The position numbers and the translations under genes were made by a program. A model generated the notes under the pieces. The model was not told where the DNA came from. It did not search any database and saw nothing but the letters and a program-made list of their open reading frames with translations. Below are positions 10,531 to 23,241 of a stretch of 64,000 bases of DNA, piece after piece (the stretch's first letter is position 1; the number at the start of each line of letters is the position of its first letter). Source of the stretch: Galerina marginata (lineage: Eukaryota; Basidiomycota; Agaricomycetes; Agaricales; Galerinaceae); contig JAECYW010000002.1 of NCBI GenBank assembly GCA_023014335.1, positions 3,906,001-3,970,000 of the forward strand, written 5' to 3'.

Positions 10531-12863
10531 ATGTTGTTGTGGTCGCTTAGTCTGCTTCTCGGCTTCGTTCAGCTTTGTGCATCCTCAGCCCTCTGGGATG
10601 ACGTCGCCGAAAAACATTCCTGGGTCGACATTCCTAGTGGCTGGGAACTCAAAGCCGCTGCCGCTGCTGACCACCCGTTCGAATTACAAATTGGTTTGAA
10701 ACAGGATGGCATTAAGGAGCTCATCAAAAACTTGATGGAAGTCAGTGACCCTACACACCCGAGGTATGCCATGTTGAATAAGCGTTTTTCCAAAAGCTCA
10801 CGACATGAACTTGTTGCAGATACGGCCGGCATCTGATAAAAGAAGAGGCTGAAGCCTTCATGGCTCCTCATGTCGAATCCAGTGCGGCTGTCAACGAATG
10901 GCTCGATTTCCACGACGTCTCTTCAAGGGCTCAACGCTCTAAAGCTGGTGATTGGATCACACTGGCTGTCTCCATCAAAGAAGCTGAGCGAATGTTGGGT
11001 ACAAAATACCATGTCTACAAGCATGTTTCCTCAGGCGAAGAAGTTGTCCGCACACTCAGGTATTCACTTCCTAAAGAATTACACTCACACATCGATGTCG
11101 TCGCACCGACGACATATTTTGGGACACTCAAGAGTATGCGAACATCCTGCTTCCTGCAGTCAAACGCAAACGCCACGCCTATCACTGATCAAGAGGCATT
11201 ATCAGACGCAACCGTTCCATTGAGCTGCGATAAAATCATCACGCCTGCTTGCTTGAGGACCCTATACAAAACTTCTACATACCTTCCGAACGTGACGAAC
11301 GTCAACATACTTGGTATCGCCGGCTATCTCGACGAATTCGCCAATACCGCTGATCTCCAGGTAGATCCTTCGCATTGGTCAATAACACACCCTCATGATT
11401 TTGCTCGTAGACGTTCTTCAAGAAATTCCGGAAAGAGGCTGTTGGTAGTGCCTTCCAAACTGTTCAAGTCAATGGGGGTGGCAATGACCAAGCCCGTCCT
11501 GGAGTGGAGGTTAGAAATCAACGTCAGTATGAAGATTTTGCTGATGCTGTTCCAGGCGAATCTTGACCTTCAATATTCGACTGCCATCACTTTCCCGATT
11601 CCAAACATCTATTACAGGCAAGTAAAGTACATACCTGAGAACAAATTTGCATCTTGAACGTCTTCTCCAGCACTGGTGGATCGCCTCCCTTCATCCCAGA
11701 TAATAACACACCAAAAAACACGAACGAACCTTACCTCGATTTCATGAATTACCTCTTGGCACAGAGCACCATCCCACAAACTCTTAGCATTTCATACGGC
11801 GAAAATGAACAAACAGTAAGGCTTAAAAAGAGGATCGTTATGGCTCATTAAAGTAACGAATTCTCTTACCAGGTCCCCTATGACTACGCAACAAAGGTTT
11901 GCGAAATGTTTTCTATTTTGGGGTCAATGGGGACAACGGTCTTCTTCTCCAGTGGTGATTTTGGGTATCTTTTTCCGTCCTTGTATGAGTTTTAAACAAG
12001 AAACTAATTCCCGCTTCACAGGGTTGGTAACGGTGACTGTTCAACGAATGATGGAAAAAATGAGAAATTATTCCAACCCATGTTCCCCGCATCGTCAGTG
12101 GAAGTTGAACTGGACAACCCACCTCACACTGAATGTATATCTGACGCAGATGCCCGTTTGTGACTACTGTTGGCGGGACTATCAAGGTTAACCCGGAAAC
12201 AGCCGTTGACTTTTCTGGTGGTGGATTCTCGAGATACTTCGCGGCTCCTCTCTATCAAAGCGCCGCTGTGAGCACCTTCCTCGCTGGTCTTGGTGGCCAA
12301 TATGCCGGACTTTTTAAGTGGGCTGTCATCTGTTCCGATATTGAACATAATTGATGTTATATTACCAGCAAAACTGGACGAGCGTATCCTGACATTTCTG
12401 CCCAAGGCGCATCCTTCCAAGTCGTCGTCGGTGGAAGGACAGTTTCGGTTAATGGTACTAGTGCCAGCACTCCGGTAAGCCGTGATAAGATTGCGTGCTA
12501 TGATATTTATTAACATCTTCGAAGACTGTGGCGGGCATATTTTCGCTCCTGAATGATTTCCGCATGTCCTCCGGAAGGCCGTCATTGGGGTTTATCAACC
12601 CTCTGATATACTCAACTGCTTCTTCCGGCTTCACAGACATTACGTCAGGGTCAAACCCTGGGTGCGGAACCAAGGGTAAGTCGGCGCAGTGTCAGGAGAG
12701 TGCAAGTTGAGCAAACATCCTTATGCATAGGTTTTACTGCCGTAAAGGGATGGGATCCTGTAAGCGATTTCTTTTTTTTTATTGCATGCCTTTTGACTCG
12801 ATCTACAATCAGGTAACTGGGCTTGGAACTCCCAACTTCCCCGCGCTACAGCAACTCGTTTGA
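10531..12863 (+). CDS. Secreted sedolisin (tripeptidyl peptidase-like, S53), copy 1
   Basis: Serine-carboxyl peptidase of family S53. It is predicted to be secreted and to release short peptides from proteins at acidic pH. The ATG at 10531 gives a signal peptide (MLLWSLSLLLGFVQLCASS). A pro-kumamolisin domain follows ([14 protein letters not shown] ... MAPHVESSAAVNEWL ... YHVYKHVSSGEEVVRTLRYS). In the mature part the catalytic Glu and Asp sit in GVEANLDLQYST, spelled across an intron. The oxyanion Asp region is SSGDFG, the nucleophile Ser is in NGTSASTP, and [10 protein letters not shown] is present. The calcium-site tail is [16 protein letters not shown]. All catalytic residues are retained. 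SSGDFG differs from SSGDSG in copy 2. There are about ten short introns, and the TGA is at 12861-12863. Confidence 0.85.
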
Positions 12864-13698
12864 GCTTACGAAGCATCCCAGATTCATTTCTTGACGACCC
12901 TCCTGTGAGTTTGCCACTGACAACTAAAGAAAGGCTAGATATTATGAATAATATACCAGACCTTGTTCAACGTTCAGACGAGTTACGACAGATGACAATT
13001 TAGACCCGTCGCAACACAATTCAAGCCGCTACAGTGGAACTTCCATTCCCATTTATTGAGGGATCAAATCTGTCTATCGATAATCTTGCACTAGGAGAAT
13101 ATCGACAGTGCCAGGATTTCTGTGAAAACTTGGCCTCGCTCCTGCTTTTATTATACATTCACCGGGAATATCGGGCTTTAACTGGTCACAGCACCAGGAT
13201 AATCCGAAAGTCGTGGAAGTTCTGTGGAAAGGCCGCACAAATCCGAATTCTGAGTGAAAGAGGCTTTTAGAGGAGCAAACTCGAGCAATTCCCGTATAAA
13301 AGGCACCATCATAATTTTCAGCCCGCACTGGTACCGCACGATGGCAATCCTATGCACTTAAATGCACTCCGCGCTTTCCAAAGCTGGCCTGCTTCGAAAG
13401 TTAGCTTTGCAGAGACCACGAACCCCTTCCTTCTCCCGATCCTGGTCCTTGTTCCCCCCGAAAGAACTAGGCTATCGATAGCTTGCCAGCGGAAGCATTG
13501 ACCCCTTTCTGCCTTTGTATTCTATACCCACTTGCCTATGCGGCGTAGGCAGGGATGGTTATACTTGCTGATGGGACTCTTCTGAAAGTAATGCATGGAG
13601 CTATAAAGCTACCCGCCGGTAGATGATTAAAACGCTCTCGATTCCTCCTACGCCTGTTGGAAGTTTTCAAGCTTCAAGCCTGATCAGCCTTGTTCCCG
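12864..13698. other. Spacer between the two protease genes
   Basis: This 835 bp spacer shows no supported gene. It ends with the promoter of protease copy 2, including the TATA-like box at 13602. Confidence 0.4.
13602..13608 (+). promoter_or_regulatory. TATA box of sedolisin copy 2
   Basis: GCTATAAAG lies 97 bp upstream of the ATG at 13699, matching the position and flanking base of the element upstream of copy 1. Confidence 0.5.
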
Positions 13699-16075
13699 AT
13701 GTTGTGGTCAGCTATTCTGCTTGTCTGTTCAACGCAGCTTTGTGCATCTCGAGCACTCTCCCAGAGGTGGGATGACTTCGATGAGAAGCATTCCTGGGTC
13801 GACATTCCTACGGGTTGGAAATTCAAAACCGTTGCTCCACCTGATCATTTGCTTCAGCTACGAATTGGTTTGAAGCAGGATGGCATTGAGAAGCTCGTCG
13901 AAAATCTGATGGAAATCAGCGACCCTAAACACACAAGGTACGTTTTATTGAACGAGTGGTTTTGAAGGCCTAGGCTCATGGCTTGGATGTCTCGCAGATA
14001 TGCGCAGCATTTAACTAAGGAAGAGGTCGAATCCTTCATGGCTCCTCATGCCAATTCCACCGTGGCTGTTAACGAGTGGCTCGATTTCCATGGTGTCTCT
14101 TCAATGGCTCTCCGCTCCAACGCTGGAGACTGGATCATGCTCCGTGTTCCCGTCGAACAAGCTGAGCGAATGCTGGACACCAAATACAATGTATATCAAC
14201 ACGGTCCCTCTGGAGAAGAAGTTGTCCGCGCAGTCAGGTATTCACTTCCCAAGGAACTTCATTCACATATCGACGTCGTCGCTCCGACGACATATTTTGG
14301 GACACTCAAGAGTATGCGTTTCTTGCAGCGAGCTTTCAATCATTTTAGCGACGAAGAGTCTTCCGTGCCTGTATCAGACGCTACCGTTCCAACGAGCTGC
14401 GCTACCACCATTACGCCTGCTTGTTTGAGAGCCTTATATGGCACTTCTACCTACGTTCCGAACGCAACGAACGTTAACAAGCTCGGTGTTGCTGGCTATC
14501 TCAATGAATTTGCCATTAAAGCTGATCTCCAGGTAGGCCATTCACACTGTTCAATATCCTTTCCCATAATTTGGCTGGCAGGCATTCCTCAACCGGTATC
14601 GACCAGACGCTGCTGGCGGCACCTTCCAAATTGTTCAAGTCAATGGGGGTGGCAATGATCAAACTGATCCCGGAGTCGAGGTATGCGAAATCCAACGTCA
14701 GAACTGAGTATTTTTTTTTGATAATTTCAGGCAAATTTGGATATTCAATATACTACTGGAATCTCTTATCCGACACCCAATATTTACTACAGGCGAGTAA
14801 AGTGCAACCTCAAAAACAAATATGTATCTGTAACCACTTCTGCCTTTGTTTATAGCACTGGTGGATCCCCTCCCTTCACTCCAGATAGTGCGACACCTAC
14901 AAACACGAATGAACCGTACCTGGATTTCTTGAGCTTCCTCTTGCAATTGAACCAGAGCACCATCCCGCAAACTCTTAGCATCTCATATGGTGATAACGAG
15001 CAAACAGTGAGGTTTTGAATAGGAACTGTCAGGATATATATTAACGCAACGAACCTCCTTAGGTTCCCCTTGATTATGCGACCAAGGTTTGCAACATGTT
15101 CGCTATTCTAGGATCTTTGGGAACCACAGTGGTTTCTTCCAGCGGTGATTCTGGGTATCTTTCTCTCTACTTAGCAATACAACGACAAAAATGCTGAGCC
15201 GCTGATCGATGATAGGGTTGGAGATGGTACGTGTTTTACAAACGACGGCAAAAACAACAGGCTATTCCTGCCCACGTTTCCCGCATCGTTAGTCGAGATT
15301 GAATTTAACCTGGCTACCTAACGCTGACTACTTAATCTGACATGAAGGTGCCCCTTCGTTACTGCTGTTGGCGGCACAACCAGGATCAGTCCAGAGACAG
15401 GTATAAGTTTCTCTGGTGGCGGATTCTCGCGATACTTCGCAGTTCCTTCGTATCAAAGCAGCGCTGTGACCGCCTTTCTCATTGCTCTTGGCACAACGAA
15501 CGCTGGACTATTCAAGTTGGTACACCCTAGATTGGATGCCGACATAAATTCATGACATATATTTACAGCCAAGCAGGGCGGGCGTATCCTGACATCTCTG
15601 CGCAGGCACAGGGCTTCCAGGTCGTCGTCGGTGGCCTCACACAATCTGTTAGCGGAACAAGTGCCAGCTCTCCTGTAAATTTTTCTATCGTGGAGCCATC
15701 GGAAGATAATTATTGACGATCTTGAAGACTGTGGCAGCCATATTTTCTCTCTTGAATGACTTTCGCATTTCCAATGGAAAGAATTCATTAGGGTTCATCA
15801 ATCCTCTGATATATTCTACCCTTCGTACTGGCTTCACAGATGTTACGTCGGGTTCAAACCCTGGATGCGGTACTAGTGGTAGGTTTGGAGTGTCAAGAGA
15901 GAGGAGAATGCACTTTTAACAAACACTCTCGTGAATAGGCTTTACTGCCCGCGGTGGATGGGATCCGGTACTTAGCTATTTTCCTTCCTCATTTTGGCGC
16001 CGTTTCAGACTAACCGATAAACAGGTGACTGGCCTTGGGACTCCCAACTTCCTGGTGCTACAGAAACTCGTCTGA
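13699..16075 (+). CDS. Secreted sedolisin (tripeptidyl peptidase-like, S53), copy 2
   Basis: Paralogue of the gene starting at 10531, with the same domain order and intron positions. The ATG at 13699 opens a signal peptide ([19 protein letters not shown]). The propeptide includes [34 protein letters not shown] and [14 protein letters not shown]. The catalytic Glu/Asp motif [13 protein letters not shown] is formed across an intron at about 14689-14731. The next motifs are [29 protein letters not shown], the nucleophile motif [14 protein letters not shown] and the C-terminal [14 protein letters not shown]. It stops with TGA at 16073-16075. Secretion and extracellular peptide release for nitrogen supply is the expected role. 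No lesion was seen, so both copies look active. The S53 family is expanded in many mushroom genomes. Confidence 0.87.
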
Positions 16076-16169
16076 AGTGACGAAGTGCCTTGTATTCACA
16101 TGTCATTTGCCGGTAACCCTTCCTTAGTATAAACGATGTACTTGCATATACATGAGACGTCTAGATCAT

Positions 16170-16258
16170 ATTTTATAAATGACGTACAAGCCAGATTGCA
16201 GGCTAGAGACCTGTCTTTTGCTGGTATCTTTGAAAAAATTTCGAATTGGTCTGGGATA
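16170..16258 (+). repeat. Dispersed direct repeat, left copy
   Basis: This 89 bp segment matches 23242-23331 in the same orientation at roughly 80% identity by eye. Shared cores include GTACAAGCCAGA, GCTGGTATCT and AATTGGTCTGGGATA. The right copy lies just after the stop of the JmjC-like gene, so this copy may be the leftover 3' end of an earlier duplicate or of a mobile unit carrying that gene. Confidence 0.7.
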
Positions 16259-18576
16259 CCGGGTATACTATAGGCGGGGGATTTCTAAGTTCGACGATTA
16301 CATATATAAAGGTGCCAGCGCCAGCGGTATGTGCTGCCAGTGGCTGCATAATTTTCTCCTTTCAACATCGACGATCATGCATCATGAGTTGCACCTCTCA
16401 CTCTTTCCAGCACTGACTCTTCCTCTTCTGAGGGTTCTGGGCGTCTGGGGGGTTGTCAATCAGTGACTCTCCAGCGAAAGTTGGTTCTGAGCCTATTGTT
16501 ATGGAGAACCGTGACCTACTAGTGCATGTGTCATTACGAGTCCTATATTTCCTATTTCTTTTATCGATCTGAACCCACCAAAAATTTGGCGGGTGTAACG
16601 CTCCACGCGGACGCGTTGTCGGTGTTTTCTCAACCATGCCCGCGTCGTCTCTGTGCTGTCTTCCCTCCCTCGTCTTTCATTGTCTCTCAATCGGAAGTCT
16701 CGAAGTTGTTCGGTCTGTCTACTTTTCCATACACATTCCTTCTCTGCCTTATCTAATTAAACTCCAATAGGAACAGGCTTGTTTGATGTTGTCACTGTCA
16801 GAATAAAGGTTGACAATGTTCGCCCATCCTCTTCCCTTGAGATGTGGGCCGGTATGGGGATACCTAGGGTGGAGAAGAGGGGTCAAGGAGCACGAGAGGA
16901 GGCCATAGTAGAGGGAGACAGGCAGGTACGAGGTGAATCGAGTCATACGGCTCGATTTACATCCCCTTGTCTTCCATCCACCTCCAACCCGTAGACGGAG
17001 ACATGTCTCCCCTCAAGCTCGAAGCCTCCGCCGTCCTCATCCGGTTTTGACGACGATATCGTTATGGCCGTCATGGGCTCCACTGTGGCATCCCTTGCGG
17101 CCTCTTGACGACGACATTGTCGTGCAGGTCATTGCCTCCCTCCGCGGCGACTGAGGCTTCTTGACGATGATATTGTCATACACAAGCGCACAACCCACAC
17201 TGTCTTGTCCCACATCTCCACCTCAAGCTTGATGCCGTTGTCCTCATTTGCTACTGCGGTCTTTCGACAGTGGTATTGTCGTGCACGTTAGGCGCAAATC
17301 CACCTCTTGTGCACTTTCAGTAGCATTCCGTCCGAGACAGCGACGACCTCAACCCAGGCCAATGAGTTCCGGAATTCGAGATTCTGACCCACCGCCCATG
17401 GGGCGGACTCCGGCGGCAGTCGTGACTTGACACGATCACGAGTTCTGACAATCCCACTCACGCTCACTCACGCTGCTCGTCGCGTCTTCAACATCACTAC
17501 ACCCGTCGGTTTTCACCTCCCGCAAGGCGCCCCATGTCCACAACCGCCCCATCGACCTCAGCGTCCTGACGCCGGTCGCTGTCGACGACCATTCGCGAGC
17601 CCTCGCTGAGTCGCGAGGCCGCTACGGTCCATCTGCAACCGTCCGCGCAAACCCGCGAGCCCTGTGCCAGGTCACCGCCAGCTCGCGCCACCTCACCGCG
17701 ATCCCCCGCGAACCGTATCACCCGCGTTCTCCACATCAACATTGCTCACTCATCATGGGCCTCACCCATAATTCTCACCATCGAGCCCAAAGCAGCGCCT
17801 TCAAATACCACCAACCCCTCCCATCCTCGTGCTTCCGAGACTGTCCATTCCATCGGAAATGGATATAGTATCACGGATGGCCACAGCACCAGCACCGACG
17901 TCTAACTCTTCCATGAGCTGTACCCACATGACGCGCACGATCGCGGTACTGTCGCCACATCACACTTTTTCATTTCCGCCAGTTCGTTGTCCGCTTTCAG
18001 TGACCGTCTCTCTTTTCATGAGCACCCACTGTTCAATCATGTTCCTTTTAGTATTGTTCTAGCACCGACCCAGACCAAATACCATTAGTTAAACCGTAGT
18101 ACATTGTCTTCCCTAGTTAGTCTTGCTGTCGTAGATAATGTTTCAATACATTACATTCAGTATAAGTAATTCACCGATCCTCCAAGCATATCGTATGCTA
18201 GAGGAATAAGCAGTCGCAGCAACTTATGTTAGATAGAAAGTTAAGAAGGGAAATGGACTCGTAAATGCTTAGACCGGTGACCGCCTCTAAGAGGTGACGC
18301 GAGTCTAACCTGTGACGCCGATTTTCAAATTCTTGCTCAATTCTCTCTTTTGACATCATTGTTTTGATAAAAGCCTCAACTCTCACTGTAACTTAGAGGT
18401 CAGGACGCCGAGAACAGTTGGTGATTGGTCGGTAAAGAAGCTGATTTACATAAGTGAGTCGCGGCCATTTTGTAAATTTCTGGTCTTCTTGTACTGACTT
18501 TTGCTTTGAAGTGGACTCGCCCCAAGCTCGTTTGCACCTTCAAGAGTCGCGGGAAAGCACTCAGTCGCAGCGAAGG
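16259..18576. other. Gene-free region with decayed repeats
   Basis: About 2.3 kb without a supported gene, between the protease pair and the JmjC-like gene. Between 17300 and 17780 it is markedly C-rich and full of CCA/TCA runs, unlike the neighbouring coding DNA. A degenerate repeat at 17047-17285 is listed separately. The last 100 bases may contain an upstream exon or the leader of the next gene. Confidence 0.4.
17047..17285 (+). repeat. Degenerate tandem repeat with TTGACGACGAYATTGTCGT core
   Basis: Related copies begin at about 17047, 17105, 17161 and 17263, so the unit is near 51-58 bp with one unit apparently lost. Each copy has TTGACGAYGATATTGTC or a close variant, which could encode LDDDIV. 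The copies have diverged and no long frame connects them, so this looks like a decaying minisatellite or an old coding repeat. Confidence 0.55.
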
Positions 18577-21500
18577 ATGTTATCACCAGCGTTCAAAAGA
18601 ATCCCTTGGACGTCCGACTTCATGCAGGTCCTGGAAAGATTGGACCCAAATCAGAGGAACGGTGTATGTTGAACCTCTTCATCCTATCCGTTGCAGTTTG
18701 TTAATGGACTTTTAGGAAATTATAACCAATATTCTCTCTTATGAACAAAAGTATCTTCTCAATGGAGGCCTCTCTCAGAAGTCGAAGGAAATGCAGGACC
18801 TGTTAGGTATTCAGTTCCAATCAGTCGGTTTCGGTTACAAGTTCATTTCCAAACCTACACCCACCTGGAATCTGATCCAAGCATCGAAGGTATGCAATCT
18901 GATATGCAGCTACAAGCTCGCCGAAATTGTTTCCATTGTCAACAATTCCGTTACATTTGGAATCGAGCAATTTGAAACAGCGCTACACCCCGGACCCTCT
19001 GAACCCCCGCAGAAATTACCCACGGAAGCGGCCGACTTAGTGAAAAGAATATCCTTCTGGCCCAAGTTACTCGAGGTGCTTAACCACCCTAGTTTCGTCT
19101 CCCAACCTTCCAACACTTTTGGCTCCAGTTTGACGTCTAAACCAGCATCCCTTCAACTACTCCAAGCCCTGTCCGACGCCCAGAGCTGCAAAAACTCCGC
19201 AAAAATTCACCATAACATTCTATTGGCCGCAGCCCACATCGCCTACATCAAGGAGCATCGGGTCAACCCCGATCAGGATTCCGATGCTGTTTTACCGGAC
19301 CTACCTGACTTGAGCTCTCCGTGAGCATTCTCTCTTATACCTTTCTGCTCGAACTCACTGTAGATAACAGATTATTTGCCGAACAACTTCAGGCAAACTT
19401 GGGTATCAATGCAGCAAACTATGTTTCCAAGTTGTGCGAACAGACGAACAAGTTCAATCCCAACTCTGCAATTAGATTCGCCTTGCATGCGGCTCTCCTC
19501 GTTTCGCCTCTTTGCCTTCTGCTTCCTCTGAGTATTGAGAAAAAAACTTTCAACCGCATTGCATTGATGCAGTTATCTGTCGATCTCGGGGCCCACAAGC
19601 CTGATATCCTTCGCCAAGCCGAGAATGCCATTTGGAGCTCAATATTTGATATAGTTGACCACCCATGCAATTATCTGGCCATCTTCAAAGATCTTTCCGC
19701 CAAGTTCCCTCCGAGATACATTGAAGAATTGGGCAGACAACCGGATGCCGTGACTGCATGGTTTGACACTGAATCTCGGCGCACATTACCTTTGGGGTTC
19801 AGTGGGGTTCAAGGCTTCCAGGAGCTCAATGGCCAACACACTGAGTCTCCTCAACCCGAAAATGTCTGCTCCATGACCAATTCACACTCTACATCCCTCG
19901 AGTCTGATTCTCATGTCGAGTCTCCTTCCTCAGATCCTCTGACTCCATTAATTACAGACCTGCATCACCGAAAAACTGAAAGAGCTCAGATGTCAAACGA
20001 AAATGCTGTTGCCCAGCCCAAGACTGCTGCTCCTGCAGGCAACACCCGGAGCCCGGTTGAGCAACTAGGTGCGACCATTTCATGCTTTCCATCCCCTGAG
20101 CCTGATTCTCTCGTAGAGTCTCCTTCCTCAGATCCTCCGACTCCAACAACTTCAGACCTGCCTCACCGAGAAACTGAAAGAGCCCAAACATCAAACAAAA
20201 CTGTTGTCACCCAGCCCAAGACTGCAGCTCCTGCAGTCAATACCCCAAGCCCTGCTGCCCAGCCGGAGATGTCTGCAACCCCAACAGCTTCAGACAACCA
20301 TCTGCCAATGGATCAATCCCAAAACACTTCCTTTCGAATGATTGGCTCAAATTATGGTGCTTCCCAGCTTAGCCGGATACACTGCCCCGACGTAGATGAC
20401 TCATTCTGGCAGCAAATCATGAACCGCTCTCGCAAGGAAACTTACCAAGGTGGGAATGTGGATATAAACCATCATGGGACTGCTTCCCAAGTCAAGTCAA
20501 TGAACTCGTCCATGCAGCCAATACACCCTATCATCGACACTGTTAGCCCCATGGAATGCCTTGGCCCGGTTATCCCCCCCAAGTCAATACCAGGCTTATC
20601 CGAGCAACCAGCAACTGCAGTGTCTATGGAAGGCAAGATAGCTACACCTCTACCTAGTGACCCTTGCCCTAACTCAGCACATAAAAGCTCTTGTCCACTG
20701 ACCTGGGACCCACACAACATGGTAGACGGGAGTCCTGTAGCTGTCAGTGTAGACCTTGACGAGTCAGACGACATGCTTCAAGTTTCAATTGCCTTATTGT
20801 CAAATATGGAAGCAAATGGCGAAACAGATGAAGGCGATGTACACATGGACTTCATTCAACATGATATGTCAGGGGGTAGCAAGCAAAGCATTCATCAGAT
20901 TGATTTGACTGACCAGGACACTCCACCTGGGATGGGTGAAAGGGTGTCTTCCACTCCCATTGATTGCCTGCAAGATTTGAACCTCTTAGAAGACCGAGCT
21001 ACAGAGACACTCTTTGTGTGTAGTGTTCCTCAGCTTGTTTGTTTTAAACTTTGATAAATCTTGTTTCCAGGGGGCTTCACGAATGACCACTCACGAGGAC
21101 ACCACCGTCTACTTCGGTGATCCAATGACTGTCTACGATGAGGAAGAGGGCCATACATTTACCCCGTGTTCTAATGTAGGTTCAAACTTTTCCAGCCTGG
21201 AAAATGTGGACATGATATCTCCATTTACATCAGGTCAAAGGCAATCTCCAACAACTCCGCGCCATCTATGAACTCGTACAGAAAAAGTACATAACTATTG
21301 AAGGGCAGCCTATGCCGCTACATGTAACAGGAGATCCTCTCTCGATTTTGGAACGAATAACTGCAGGATACTTTGAAGGACTACCAATTGCTGATGCTCA
21401 GGAAAAGCTCAGGAAGCGCAATATCATGATTACAGGTGTTGAGCACCAACCTCCAGAGTTTAATGAATATGGGGGGTTTGAAAGCATTGAAACAAGAATG

Positions 21501-23220
21501 AATGCTTTAATACCCATACAAGGTCACATTCTCCTACTGTCTTTTCTTTCATCTATATTGAATGCACTGCTTTCCTTAGGCCAATCTCTAGAAATGAATC
21601 AGGTCAGCTGCATCAAGCAGCAAAGGGTTGGGACATTGGCCCAACTGCTTGACACAAGTCGTCGAGAGAATGGCCGAATTATGAACTCGTTTGCCTTAAA
21701 GAGTTTAAATCCAGTTGGTCCGGCACATTTTTCGTCTTGTCTTGAGGCTTGGCTTGGCACGGAAGGCCGACCTTTCTGCGAGCAACACTACCCTACAAAT
21801 GAGAACTTTTGGGAGCGCCGACTCACAAGAAAAGGAGCTCAACAATCGTTTCCCATCAACGCTGACGGCCTGTGCACCAGATTTGAAGTTCGGCGCGGTG
21901 GCGTCTGGGCAGTATTTGACCGACCGCGCTTCGGAGGCTGCAAGGACAATCAGATTGAACACGACTTCTTCAAAAACAAAGAATCATTTCCTTCTGATTT
22001 TGCTACTACCGATGTGCCAGACACCTTTTCTCATTATGAGGCAGTGTACCTAACCCCAGGGAATAGCTTGTGAGTCTTTGTGCCAAGCTTATCACGGTGC
22101 ATACCAATGAATTTGTAGATTGCTCGTGCCCGGCACTCGTACTATGATATATGCCATTGAACGTTCAATTTGTCAACGGTCGTATTTTTACACCACGAGC
22201 AAACTTACTGATACTCTCTCCGCAATTGTTCATGATTTAACCGCCGGCGGTGTCGTCAGAGATAACTCTTGTCAGCCCTATCGCGCTCTTCTCCTGCGCA
22301 TGATTCATTACTTCCACGAAGAGTTCATTGTTCTTGGACATAACATCAAAGGTAAATATATCTATTCTTTAAACAATACAACTGTCTATGTAACAGCTGC
22401 ATGATCAGAATTTGGACACCTTCCCAACCTGAACTCGATGGTTGGACTTTTGGATTTTCTAACCCTCTGCAACATAGGAATTCTTTTTAATGTGCTCGAC
22501 AGCCGGACATATAGACCATGTCAACCATCCATGGTTGATTCTCTTCAAGGCAAAGAGTATGATTGGAACACCATCCCCGATTATGAACGTCAAAGGTTTG
22601 TATATGCGAGAGGTTTGTCCTTGGAGCTCCTTCACTGGCTGGCGTCAAAGTTCGCCGTAATGGACGTCAGGGACAACGCTGGCAAAATGCTTGACATAGA
22701 GGCCGTGCATTCATCCCATATCATACAACAGGGGCTTTATATTTTGCAGCACTTAGAGAGGAGGGTAGAAGCAGAGGTGAACGACAGCCTTCGCTTACCC
22801 ATGGCCAATAAGGTTATGCTCCGACGGCAGCTGGCGTGGGCCATGCATACGATTCCATGGGTCGGAACCAGCTGGACTGAGGCTGTGGAGAAGGGCGACA
22901 GTTTTGGCAGCTTAAATTGCATCGAATGTGACTCTTTCAGGCCAGTTCCACGCGATATACAAGGAGCTTTGCAGCTTCCATGGGGTAAACTATACATGTT
23001 TCTGTCTCCAAGGAACATTATTAATGGATTGAATACAGCTTCAAAGAAGGTCCACCAAATGGGTCTGACAGCAGGAGATAGGTTTCTTCAAGATGAACTT
23101 TCTGGTGTGGTCTACCCAGAACGCACAGCCGTAAATCGACCTAAATCCTCCAAGAGGGAATTGGACCAGTTACCTTTGTCGCCAAGAAATTCCAAGCGTC
23201 GTCGTGTGTTGGAAATCTGA
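18577..23220 (+). CDS. JmjC-like protein with degenerate active site
   Basis: Long multi-exon gene of a type common in Agaricomycetes. I take the ATG at 18577 (MLSPAFKRIPW); an upstream exon is possible. The first 400 codons are helical and unrecognised. From about 19860 to 20960 the protein is Ser/Pro/Thr-rich and probably disordered, with two tandem units of about 66 residues (VESPSSDP ... PKTAAPA, at about 19905 and 20103). The C-terminal part resembles a JmjC cupin: INADGLCTRFEVRRGGVWAVF, then YEAVYLTPGNSLLLVPGTR, then SICQRSYFYTTSKL. In active JmjC proteins the first block starts HxD and the second has a His after the Pro-Asn/Gly-Thr turn. Here those places read PIN and TRTM, so the Fe(II) ligands appear lost. 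The tail has the basic stretch SKRRRVLEI. It may be nuclear; function unknown. Confidence 0.5.
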
Positions 23221-23241
23221 TTTGTACAGTATGACTCGCAA

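Noticed and set aside
11377..12480. Many stops in sedolisin copy 1 suggesting a pseudogene
   Set aside because: All are inside short introns; splicing gives every catalytic motif in frame.
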